A stretch of 19,077 nucleotides of DNA from DSNY01 sp016861185. GTDB taxonomy: Bacteria; Pseudomonadota; Gammaproteobacteria; Burkholderiales; Burkholderiaceae_F. The position numbers were made by a program, and so were the translations under genes. Location: positions 1 through 19,077 of the forward strand of contig SZOR01000077.1 of the NCBI GenBank assembly GCA_030263275.1, read 5' to 3'. Positions 8,347 to 14,612 of the stretch are shown piece after piece (the first letter of the stretch is position 1; the number at the start of each line of letters is the position of its first letter). The notes under the pieces are model-generated. The model saw only the letters and a program-made list of their open reading frames with translations. It had not been told where the DNA came from and made no database searches.

Positions 8347-9333
8347 TTCGAACGGCAGCGCTACCTGCGCGCGCAGGCCGGCGTCGAGCAGCGTTTCGCC
8401 CGCGCGCACGGGCACGCTGCGGCGGCCCGGGTGCACGTTCATCTTCCACGCGCGCGCGGCGCCGCGACGTACCGGCGGCAACCACGGCAGCAGCAGGAAC
8501 AGCAGCGTGCCGCCGCCCGCCAGCGCCCACAGCGTCAGCGCTGCGCCCTCGGTGACGAGCGGATACGCGATCAGATAGAAGCTGTCGAGGTCGATCGTCG
8601 CCGGCAGCGTGGCGAAGTCGGCCGGGCCCTGGCTGACGGCGGGCCTGATCGCCGAGAGCGCGAGCAGCATCGCGAGCAGGCCGAGCGCGAGCGGCTTCGG
8701 CGGATTGGTTCGCGCGCGCGGTACGCGCTGCGTGTGGATCCACAGCGCGGCGAGCACCGCGAGCGGAATGCCGATGTGCAGGAACGACAGCAGCGAGAAG
8801 AAACGGTCGCTCACCGCTTCCGGCAGGATGAAGTTGCGCACCAAGGTGCCGCGGAACACCGGCAGCGCGTCGAACCATTCGGCGGTGGTCACGACCACGT
8901 ACTGCGCGAGGCGGTCCCACGGCAGCATGTAGCCGTTGACGCCGGAGGCCATCGTCAGCCACAGCAGGATCACGCCGGTGATCCACGAGAACGCGCGGAA
9001 GCCGCGATAGTGATCGAAGACGAAGTGGCGCGCGAGATGCAGCACCATCGTCAGCACCATCGCGTCGGACGCGTAGCGGTGCAGGCTGCGCATCACGCCG
9101 CCCGCGTACCACTGCGCGTGCGTCAGCCGCTCGACCGACGCGTAGGTCGTCTCGACGCCGGTATCGTAGAAGACATAGACGTAGAAGCCGCTGACCAGCA
9201 CGACCCAGAACATGAAGTAGCTGATCGCGCCCAGGTAGTAGAGCGGATTGAGCGCTTCGCCGAAGACGCGATTGAAGACCCGGTCGAGGACGAGGAATAC
9301 GCGCCGCCCGGCAGCGTGAATGAGGTTCAGCAT
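8344..9333 (-). CDS. Cytochrome b domain of a cytochrome b-ferredoxin-reductase fusion, ends at in-frame TGA
   Basis: A 329-residue frame encoding a membrane cytochrome b of the b6/PetB type: transmembrane helices with paired heme ligands H85/H99 (SLHRYASDAMVLTMVLHLAR) and H186/H200 (FLHIGIPLAVLAALWIH), the pairs 14 residues apart as in bis-His diheme cytochromes b, plus a helix near 262-284. Residues 299-329 start a plant-type [2Fe-2S] ferredoxin (VPVRAGETLLDAGL, then VALPFE) and the frame stops exactly where the first ligand Cys is expected. The remaining ferredoxin and reductase follow in the same frame. It heads the leftward transcript and is divergent from the respiratory cluster starting at 9454. 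It is paralogous in its membrane part to the cytochrome b at 14613. Likely role: transmembrane electron exchange between NAD(P)H and a quinone or the divergent oxidoreductase. Confidence 0.85.
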   Translation of the reverse strand: MLNLIHAAGRRVFLVLDRVFNRVFGEALNPLYYLGAISYFMFWVVLVSGFYVYVFYDTGVETTYASVERLTHAQWYAGGVMRSLHRYASDAMVLTMVLHLARHFVFDHYRGFRAFSWITGVILLWLTMASGVNGYMLPWDRLAQYVVVTTAEWFDALPVFRGTLVRNFILPEAVSDRFFSLLSFLHIGIPLAVLAALWIHTQRVPRARTNPPKPLALGLLAMLLALSAIRPAVSQGPADFATLPATIDLDSFYLIAYPLVTEGAALTLWALAGGGTLLFLLLPWLPPVRRGAARAWKMNVHPGRRSVPVRAGETLLDAGLRAQVALPFE

Positions 9334-9368
9334 CGGCCGACCATAGCAACGCGCGCGTGCGCGCTTCC

Positions 9369-9382
9369 TTGACTCGCATCAG
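9369..9382. promoter_or_regulatory. Candidate FNR/Dnr-type site in the divergent region
   Basis: TTGACTCGCATCAG matches 8 of 10 defined positions of the FNR consensus TTGAT-N4-ATCAA. It lies in the 120-base divergent region, 36 bases before the - strand cytochrome b start and 72 before the + strand start at 9454. A weak -10-like TACCTT at 9406-9411 would put the site centre close to -42 for rightward transcription, the usual class II position. FNR, Anr and Dnr sites cannot be distinguished by sequence alone. Confidence 0.35.
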
Positions 9383-9453
9383 ATCGCGCGGCGCGCGTGA
9401 CGCGCTACCTTGCGCCCCGCTGCGTTGCGCGCGGCACCCCTCGAAGGAAGCGC

Positions 9454-9870
9454 ATGAGTGGACTCGTCGCACTGAATCGGCCGGCGCGCTGGGCGCTGCG
9501 CGGCGCGGGCCTGTTCGCGGGCCTCTTCGGTGTCGCGACGATCCTGGCCGCGGGCAGCGTGCTTTTCGGAAAGCCCGCCGGCGGCGATCCGGATGCGATC
9601 GTGCCCTTCGTCGTCTGGTTCAACTTCGGCGCGGGGTTCGTCTACGTCGCGGCCGCGTTCGGGCTTGCGCGCGCGCGCCGCTGGTCGATCGCGCTCGCAC
9701 TGGCGCTGGCGGTGGCCACTGCCGCGGTGTTCACGGCCTTCGGCCTGTACGTCGCGGCGGGCGGTTCCTTCCAGACGCGCACCGTGTACGCGCTCGGCTT
9801 GCGCACGAGCGTGTGGGTCGCGATCACCTTGCTCGCGGCCTGGTTGTTGCGGCGACGGCCGCCCGCGTGA
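9454..9870 (+). CDS. Four-helix integral membrane protein of unknown function
   Basis: A 138-residue hydrophobic protein with about four transmembrane segments (residues ~17-38, 47-70, 77-99, 113-133) and a short basic C-terminus. I do not recognise a family; similar small membrane proteins occur beside oxidase genes. The start at 9454 was preferred over an upstream in-frame codon because AAGGAAG ends three bases before it and because the upstream residues are not hydrophobic or conserved-looking. It is the first gene of the rightward cluster, divergent from the cytochrome b-reductase gene. No obvious metal-ligand histidines are present, which argues against a heme protein. It might be an accessory or assembly factor; this is inference from position only. 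Confidence 0.7.
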   Translation: MSGLVALNRPARWALRGAGLFAGLFGVATILAAGSVLFGKPAGGDPDAIVPFVVWFNFGAGFVYVAAAFGLARARRWSIALALALAVATAAVFTAFGLYVAAGGSFQTRTVYALGLRTSVWVAITLLAAWLLRRRPPA

Positions 9871-9949
9871 ACGGGAAAACTTAGCGCAGGTCATGGCCGC
9901 CTCTGCCCTCGGTGCGCAAGGATGCGCACACGGAGAAAGGGAGGACGCC

Positions 9950-10117
9950 ATGCGCAAACCTGGTTCGAACGCCGAAGGCCGCAACGACGGCGGCGCGCTC
10001 GCGCTGATCGCGATCTGCGGAATGGTCGTCGCCGTCGGGCTGCTGGTCGCGACGTTCGATCGGCTCGGCACGTTGGTGCCGATGGCGCGCACGGTCGCCG
10101 TTCAAGCGATCCGTTGA
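9950..10117 (+). CDS. 55-residue single-helix membrane protein
   Basis: A small protein starting MRKPGSNAEGRNDGG, with one transmembrane segment (about residues 16-37: ALALIAICGMVVAVGLLVAT) and a short C-terminal tail. AAAGGGAGGA ends four bases before the ATG, an unusually strong ribosome-binding site that supports it being a real gene. It lies 79 bases after the four-helix protein gene and 142 bases before the next small gene. No family recognised. Its size and place suggest a small accessory subunit of the adjacent heme-copper complex, but nothing in the sequence proves this. Confidence 0.65.
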   Translation: MRKPGSNAEGRNDGGALALIAICGMVVAVGLLVATFDRLGTLVPMARTVAVQAIR

Positions 10118-10158
10118 CGCGTATCGCCGCGGCGCGGCATCTCTCGATCCGGAAATTT

Positions 10159-10172
10159 TTGGGACGTATCAA
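10159..10172. promoter_or_regulatory. Candidate FNR/Dnr-type site upstream of the heme-copper genes
   Basis: TTGGGACGTATCAA has the conserved TTG-N8-CAA core and 8 of 10 consensus positions. It stands in the 142-base gap before the small subunit gene. A weak -10-like TAACGT at 10195-10200 sits where a class II FNR-family promoter would place it, predicting a start near 10207. A GC-rich hairpin (10209-10225; CGCGGCC paired with GGCCGCG around a three-base loop) would then form the very 5' end of the transcript. Confidence 0.4.
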
Positions 10173-10259
10173 GGCCGGCAGGTAACCGGCTGCGTAACGT
10201 CCGCGCACCGCGGCCGCGGGCCGCGCCGACTGCGAACTCGATCGACGAAGGAGGGAACC

Positions 10260-10430
10260 GTGGAACAGAAGCCGCAAGAGGAGCAGGAAGAGAAGGTCCC
10301 TGCGTTTCAACTGATGCTCGACAACCCGTTCCTGCTGCTGTTCCTGGGCATCGCGATGCCGACCGTCCTGTACATCGTCTGGGGCGTGATGGAGATCGTC
10401 GGCATCCCGATCACCGGACTGGCCAAATAA
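10260..10430 (+). CDS. 56-residue single-helix subunit of the heme-copper complex
   Basis: A short GTG-started gene with a strong ribosome-binding site (AAGGAGG, 10248-10254, five bases before the start). The protein begins with a Glu/Gln/Lys-rich cytosolic segment (MEQKPQEEQEEKVP), then has one long transmembrane segment (about residues 22-49) containing IAMPTVLYIVWGVMEIVG. It precedes subunit II by 15 bases. In ba3-type oxidases a one-helix subunit IIa (CbaD) is encoded beside subunit II, and in cbb3 oxidases CcoQ is similar in size; I infer an equivalent role here by position and topology, without sequence identity to either that I can claim. Confidence 0.7.
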   Translation: MEQKPQEEQEEKVPAFQLMLDNPFLLLFLGIAMPTVLYIVWGVMEIVGIPITGLAK

Positions 10431-10445
10431 CGCGGAGCCGACACG

Positions 10446-10985
10446 ATGAGCGCGATTCAACCGCCTGCCCAACGCGTCTGGTGGAAGCAGCCGATCCACA
10501 AGGAGGAGGTCCTATGGATCGGCATCGCTTTCGCCTGGTGCCTGGTGATGTTCTTCATGATGCCGTACTGGCACGTGTACGGTAAGCAGAACCTGTCGTC
10601 GGAGACCTACCGAGTCACGCCGGCGCTGTTCCAGAAGGCGGCCGAAGACATGGTCGCCAAGTACACGGTGCGCACCGAAACCGACGAGAAGGTTCCGGTG
10701 GTGCATCCGCCCGCGGGCGCCGACATCTACCTGATCGCGCGGCTGTGGGCCTGGTGGCCGATCCTCGAGCTGGAGCAGGGCAAGACCTACCGCCTGCACC
10801 TGACGGCGATGGACTACCAGCACGGCTTCTCGCTGCAACCCGAGAACATCAACGTGCAGGTGCTGCCCGGCTACGAGCACGTGATCACGATCACGCCGAA
10901 CCGCGCCGGCACCTACGCGATCGTCTGCAACGAGTTCTGCGGCATCGGCCACCACAAGATGGTGTCGAAGCTGTACGTGAAATAA
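10446..10985 (+). CDS. Heme-copper enzyme subunit II with CuA site
   Basis: A 179-residue subunit II with one N-terminal transmembrane helix (about residues 22-40) and a periplasmic cupredoxin domain. All CuA ligands are present: H126 in MDYQHGFSLQP and C161, C165, H169, M172 in CNEFCGIGHHKM (Cys-x3-Cys-x3-His-x2-Met), with E163 giving the backbone carbonyl. An aromatic patch WAWWP (101-105) precedes the site, as in electron-entry regions of such subunits. A single helix and short domain fit the ba3-type rather than the aa3-type. It receives electrons from a soluble cytochrome c or cupredoxin and passes them to subunit I, encoded 14 bases downstream. By context with SenC it could equally be a NorS-like subunit of an NO reductase. 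Confidence 0.92.
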   Translation: MSAIQPPAQRVWWKQPIHKEEVLWIGIAFAWCLVMFFMMPYWHVYGKQNLSSETYRVTPALFQKAAEDMVAKYTVRTETDEKVPVVHPPAGADIYLIARLWAWWPILELEQGKTYRLHLTAMDYQHGFSLQPENINVQVLPGYEHVITITPNRAGTYAIVCNEFCGIGHHKMVSKLYVK

Positions 10986-10999
10986 GGGGGAGACAAGCG

Positions 11000-12700
11000 A
11001 TGGCCAACAATGTCGCGGAATTCCGCACCTGCCCCCGCACCGGGCTGCAGTTCCACAAGTCCGCCGAGAACCTCATCAAAGTCAACGCGGTCGCCGCGGT
11101 GGTCGCGCTGCTGGTCGGCGGCATCCTCGCGCTGCTGGTGCTGCTGACGCGCTGGCAGGCGGTGCACATCATCGACGCCGAGAACTTCTACATGGTCCTG
11201 ACCGCGCACGGTCTGGACATGCTCGCGTTCTGGATCATCTTTTTCGAGATCGCGGTCCTGTACTTCTGTTCGTCGACGCTGCTGCGCTCGCGGCTCGCCA
11301 CGCCCGGGCTCGGCTGGGTCGCGTTCTGGCTGATGCTGGCCGGCGCGGTGCTGAACAACGTCGCGGTGTTCCGCGGCGACTCGAGCGTGATGTTCACGTC
11401 GTACGTGCCGCTGCCCGCGAACCCGATGTTCTATCTCGGCCTGATCCTGTTCGCGGTCGGCGCGCTGATCGGCTGCTTCATCTTCCTGGGCACCCTGGTC
11501 GTCGCCAAGGCGGAGAAGACCTACGAAGGCTCGATCCCGCTGGTGACCTTCGGCGCGCTGACGGCCTGCATCATCGCGATCTTCACGATCGCCTCGGGCG
11601 CGATCATCCTGATCCCCACCTTCCTCTGGTCGATCGGCTACATCAGCTACATCGACCCGCTGATGTATCGCCTCGTGTGGTGGGGTTTCGGCCACAGCTC
11701 GCAACAGATCAACGTCAGCGCGCACGTCGCCGTCTGGTACGCGATCGCCGCAATCGTCTTCGGCGCCAAGCCGATGAGCGAACGCGTCTCGCGCGTCGCG
11801 TTCACGCTGTACATCCTGTTCCTGCAGCTCGCCTCGGCGCACCACCTGCTCGCCGACCCCGGCGTCTCCACCGAGTGGAAGGTCTTCAACACCTCCTACG
11901 CGATGTACCTGGCGGTGCTGGCGTCGATGATCCATGGGCTGACGGTGCCGGGCGCGATCGAAGTCGCGCAGCGCGAGAAGGGCTTCACGAAAGGTCTGTT
12001 CGAGTGGATCCGCAAGGCGCCGTGGGGCAACCCGGTGTTTTCCGGCATGTTCATCTCGCTGCTGGGCTTCGGCTTCCTGGGCGGCATCTCCGGCGTAATG
12101 ATGGGCACCGAGCAGCTGAACATGCTGATCCACAACACGATCTACGTGCCGGGGCACTTCCACGCCACGGTCGTGATCGGCACCACGCTCGCGTTCATGT
12201 CGATCACCTACTTCCTGATCCCGACGTTGTTCAACCGCGAGATGATCCTGCCGGGGCTCGCCAAGTGGCAGCCGTACCTGTTCGGGCTCGGCATGGCGGT
12301 GTTCACGCTGGCGATGATGGGCGCAGGCACCCTGGGCGTACCGCGCCGGCACTGGGACATCACGTTCGCGGGCGCCGCGCTGCCCTACGAGTTCCCGGGC
12401 ACCGCATGGCTGATGCTGGCGATCATGGGCATCTCGGGGCTGGTGGCGATCGTCGGCGGCGTCGCGTACATCCTGATCACGGTCGGCTCGCTGCTGTGGG
12501 GCAAGAAGCTCGAAGCCGGCGCCTATTCGCCGAAGGGCACCGTGCTGCGCATGCCGGTGGCCACCGCGATGACCGGCCACGGCAGCGCCGGCTTCTCGGC
12601 GCCCGGCACCTTCGTCTTCGCGCTGGTTTTCCTCGCGGCCTTCGTTCTGTACTACTTCGTCAACTGGAAGTACCTGTCGACGGTGTGGGGGCTCAGTTGA
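11000..12700 (+). CDS. B-family heme-copper subunit I, NO-reductase-like active site
   Basis: A 566-residue polytopic membrane protein, start ATG 11000 with AGGGGGAGA just upstream. Ligands are H70 (TAHGLDMLAFW) and H388 for low-spin heme, H386 for the active-site heme (HNTIYVPGHFHATV), and H232, H281, H282 for CuB/FeB. The AHHLLADPG motif resembles the HHQFADPG of Thermus ba3 oxidase, placing it in or near the B family. Oxygen reductases have a Tyr four residues after the first CuB His (H-x3-Y); here the stretch is H232-S-S-Q-Q236, so the cross-linked Tyr is missing and Gln stands in its place. Known NO reductases lack that Tyr. Together with the adjacent CuA subunit II and a SenC-type gene, this makes NO reduction (sNOR/eNOR/bNOR-type families) more likely than oxygen reduction. 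The substrate is inferred, not shown. Confidence 0.88.
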   Translation: MANNVAEFRTCPRTGLQFHKSAENLIKVNAVAAVVALLVGGILALLVLLTRWQAVHIIDAENFYMVLTAHGLDMLAFWIIFFEIAVLYFCSSTLLRSRLATPGLGWVAFWLMLAGAVLNNVAVFRGDSSVMFTSYVPLPANPMFYLGLILFAVGALIGCFIFLGTLVVAKAEKTYEGSIPLVTFGALTACIIAIFTIASGAIILIPTFLWSIGYISYIDPLMYRLVWWGFGHSSQQINVSAHVAVWYAIAAIVFGAKPMSERVSRVAFTLYILFLQLASAHHLLADPGVSTEWKVFNTSYAMYLAVLASMIHGLTVPGAIEVAQREKGFTKGLFEWIRKAPWGNPVFSGMFISLLGFGFLGGISGVMMGTEQLNMLIHNTIYVPGHFHATVVIGTTLAFMSITYFLIPTLFNREMILPGLAKWQPYLFGLGMAVFTLAMMGAGTLGVPRRHWDITFAGAALPYEFPGTAWLMLAIMGISGLVAIVGGVAYILITVGSLLWGKKLEAGAYSPKGTVLRMPVATAMTGHGSAGFSAPGTFVFALVFLAAFVLYYFVNWKYLSTVWGLS

Positions 12701-12730
12701 GGATTGCGCATTGCGGATTGCGGATTGCGC
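12701..12730 (+). repeat. Left arm of a GGATTGCG-type repeat
   Basis: Directly after the subunit I stop codon the sequence runs through GGATTGCG, CATTGCG, GGATTGCG and GATTGCG, four near-identical short units. The reverse complement of this pattern recurs at 12832-12861. Tracts of alternating GCATTGCG/GGATTGCG are, from general knowledge, a dispersed short repeat in many environmental bacteria. Confidence 0.7.
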
Positions 12731-12798
12731 GGGATCACTGCGGAGATCGCAGCGCTCAGGCGGCACCGCGTCCGCACTGCGCAGACTGAGGCTCCCGC

Positions 12799-13707
12799 AT
12801 GATCCGATCGATGTCACCGATGCACGCTCAACGCAATCCGCGATCCGCGCTCCGCAATCCGAGCACGCTGTTCGGGTTGTTCAAGCTGCGCATCGGGCTG
12901 GTGATCGCGCTGACCGCGCTGGCGGGGGTGGCGATCCAGCCCGGCACGGGGCTCGCGCCGCTGCAGGCGCTGGTGCTGTTTTTCGGCGTGCTGCTCGCCT
13001 CGGCCGCGGCCGGGGCGTTCAATCAGTACTACGAGGTTGACCTCGACGCGAAGATGCGCCGCACGCGCGCGCGCCCGTTCGTCGTCGGCCGGCTCGCGCA
13101 TCACCGCGGCTGGCTGGCGCTGATCGCGTTGCTGGTCGCGCTCGGCGTGGCAGCGGCGTGGGCGGTCGGCAACGCGTGGTCGGCGCTGTTCACGTTTCTC
13201 GGCGCCTTCTTCTACGCGATCGTCTACACGGTGTGGCTGAAGCGCCGCACCTGGTGGAACATCGTGATCGGCGGGCTGGCGGGCAGCTTCGCGGTGCTCG
13301 CCGGCGCGTCGGCGGTCGCGCCCGCGCTGTCGCCGCAGGCGCTGCTGCTCGCGCTGATCCTGTTCCTGTGGACGCCCCCGCACTTCTGGAGCCTGGCGAT
13401 CGTCTGTCGCGACGACTACGCGGCCGCCGGCGTGCCGATGCTGCCGGTCGTCAAGGGCGACCGCGTCGCCGCGCGCGCGATCCTCGCGCACACGGTCGTG
13501 CTGGTCGCGCTGTCGGTCGTGCTGGCGCGGCTGACCGCCGGGCCGTTCACGCTCGCACTCACCGCGCTCGGCGGCGCCTGGTTCGTCCGTGCCGCGTGGC
13601 GGCTCGCGCGCGCGCCGTCGCGCGACGCGGCGCGGCGCTCGTTCCACGCGTCGCTCGCCCAGCTTTCGCTGTTGCTCGTCGGAGTCCTGCTCGATGCCGG
13701 ACTCTGA
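12799..13707 (+). CDS. cyoE: Protoheme IX farnesyltransferase (heme O synthase)
   Basis: A 302-residue UbiA-superfamily membrane enzyme that adds a farnesyl group to heme B to give heme O. Diagnostic motifs are FNQYYEVDLDAKMRRTRARP (first Asp-rich, Mg-diphosphate site, residues ~74-93), YTVWLKRRTWWNIVIGGLAG, and WTPPHFWSLAI followed by DDY and GVPMLPVV (second loop). About seven or more transmembrane segments. The start ATG 12799 has TGAGG about eight bases upstream. Its N-terminal ~22 residues (with RNPRSALRNPS) come from a dispersed repeat rather than from the conserved gene; the family's core begins at LFKLRIG. Overlaps the SCO gene by 14 bases. Presence beside subunit I implies an O- or A-type heme in the enzyme or in a related oxidase. 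Confidence 0.93.
   Translation: MIRSMSPMHAQRNPRSALRNPSTLFGLFKLRIGLVIALTALAGVAIQPGTGLAPLQALVLFFGVLLASAAAGAFNQYYEVDLDAKMRRTRARPFVVGRLAHHRGWLALIALLVALGVAAAWAVGNAWSALFTFLGAFFYAIVYTVWLKRRTWWNIVIGGLAGSFAVLAGASAVAPALSPQALLLALILFLWTPPHFWSLAIVCRDDYAAAGVPMLPVVKGDRVAARAILAHTVVLVALSVVLARLTAGPFTLALTALGGAWFVRAAWRLARAPSRDAARRSFHASLAQLSLLLVGVLLDAGL
12832..12861 (-). repeat. Right, inverted arm of the GGATTGCG-type repeat inside cyoE
   Basis: CGCAATCCGCGATCCGCG followed by CTCCGCAATCCG is the inverse of the units at 12701-12730. It lies inside the cyoE reading frame, coding for residues 12-21. The two arms are about 100 bases apart and could form a long imperfect hairpin covering the intergenic region and the cyoE start. 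Confidence 0.65.
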
Positions 13708-14566
13708 GCGCGCAGCGCCCGTCTTGCCCCGAGGACTTCTCCCAACCCGCAGAGCCTGGGTCAAACCGAATCCCTCTCGGTTGCTCTGCGCCCTCTCCGT
13801 CCTCGGGGCAGTCCTTTTCTGCGCGCCCGCCGCGGCGAACACGCCCGACGAGCTCGAGCGCGCGGTGCGCGTGAGCCAGGCCGCGATCGGCCGCAACGTC
13901 GGCGACTGGCAATTCGTCGATCGCGCCGGCCGGCCGGTACGCATGTCGGACTATCGCGGCAAACCGCTGGTGGTGAGCTTCATCTACACCGGCTGCTTCC
14001 AGGTCTGCCCGGCGACCACACAGTTCCTTCGCCGCGCGGTGCAGGAAGCGCGCGCCGCACTCGGCCCCGGCAGCTTTCGCGTGATCTCGATCGGCTTCAA
14101 CCAGCCTTTCGACGCGCCGGAAGCGCTCGCCGCTTTCGCGCGCCAGCAGGGCATCGACCTCGCCGAGTGGGAGTTCCTCGCGCCGCGCACCACCGACGTC
14201 GAACCGCTGCTCGCCGAATTCGGGCTGACCGTCAAGCAGACGCCTTCGGGTTTCGATCACCTGATCCAGGCGACGATCGTCGATGGCGACGGCGTGATCT
14301 ACCGCCAGGTCTACGGCGACGCGTTCGAGCTGCCGATGTTCGTCGGCCCGCTGAAGGAGCTGCTGTCGGGGCAGGCCACGCGCCAGCTCACGCTCGAGAA
14401 CGTCTGGACCAAGGTCAAGCTGTACTGCACCGTGTACGACCCGGCGAGCGGGCGCTATCGCCTCAACTACTCGCTGTTCTTCGAGCTGTTCGCGGGCATC
14501 ACATTCCTCGGCGCCGTCGCGGTCTTCGTGCTGCGCGAGTTGCGCCGCGGCCGCATGCGCGCTTGA
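13694..14566 (+). CDS. SCO1/SenC-family copper chaperone with C-terminal membrane anchor
   Basis: A 290-residue protein. The ATG at 13694 overlaps the end of cyoE by 14 bases and gives an N-terminal hydrophobic segment (residues 29-48, LLCALSVLGAVLFCAPAAA), a signal peptide or anchor; upstream in-frame codons lie deep within cyoE. The thioredoxin-like domain has the copper-binding CFQVCP (C101, C105) and distal His H189 in FDHLIQ, all three SCO ligands. A second membrane helix (about 263-281) ends in a basic tail, which standard SCO proteins lack; a conserved-looking VKLYCTVYDP (241-250) with an extra Cys precedes it. SCO/SenC proteins deliver copper to or reduce the CuA site, fitting the adjacent subunit II. 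SenC next to norSY genes is known in Nitrosomonas. Confidence 0.9.
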   Translation: MPDSERAAPVLPRGLLPTRRAWVKPNPSRLLCALSVLGAVLFCAPAAANTPDELERAVRVSQAAIGRNVGDWQFVDRAGRPVRMSDYRGKPLVVSFIYTGCFQVCPATTQFLRRAVQEARAALGPGSFRVISIGFNQPFDAPEALAAFARQQGIDLAEWEFLAPRTTDVEPLLAEFGLTVKQTPSGFDHLIQATIVDGDGVIYRQVYGDAFELPMFVGPLKELLSGQATRQLTLENVWTKVKLYCTVYDPASGRYRLNYSLFFELFAGITFLGAVAVFVLRELRRGRMRA

Positions 14567-14612
14567 CCCCCATCAATGCCCGCGGCCCTTGCGCTCGCGC
14601 AAGATCGCGGAC

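Noticed and set aside
8320..8347. Translational restart at the ATG overlapping the TGA (ATGA)
   Set aside because: That ATG is in a different frame from the ferredoxin-reductase and leads to an Arg-rich shadow peptide.
7307..9472. A 721-codon - strand frame over the cytochrome b-reductase region
   Set aside because: Arg/Ala-rich with no domain; it is the shadow of the real frame, which carries heme, FAD and NAD motifs.
10913..12817. A 634-codon frame antisense to subunit I
   Set aside because: Its Asp/Glu/Arg/His/Gln-rich composition is typical of antisense translation of GC-rich genes; the + strand has full heme-copper motifs.
12701..12861. A CRISPR-like array of short repeats
   Set aside because: Units are only 7-9 bases, adjacent without unique spacers, and partly inverted.
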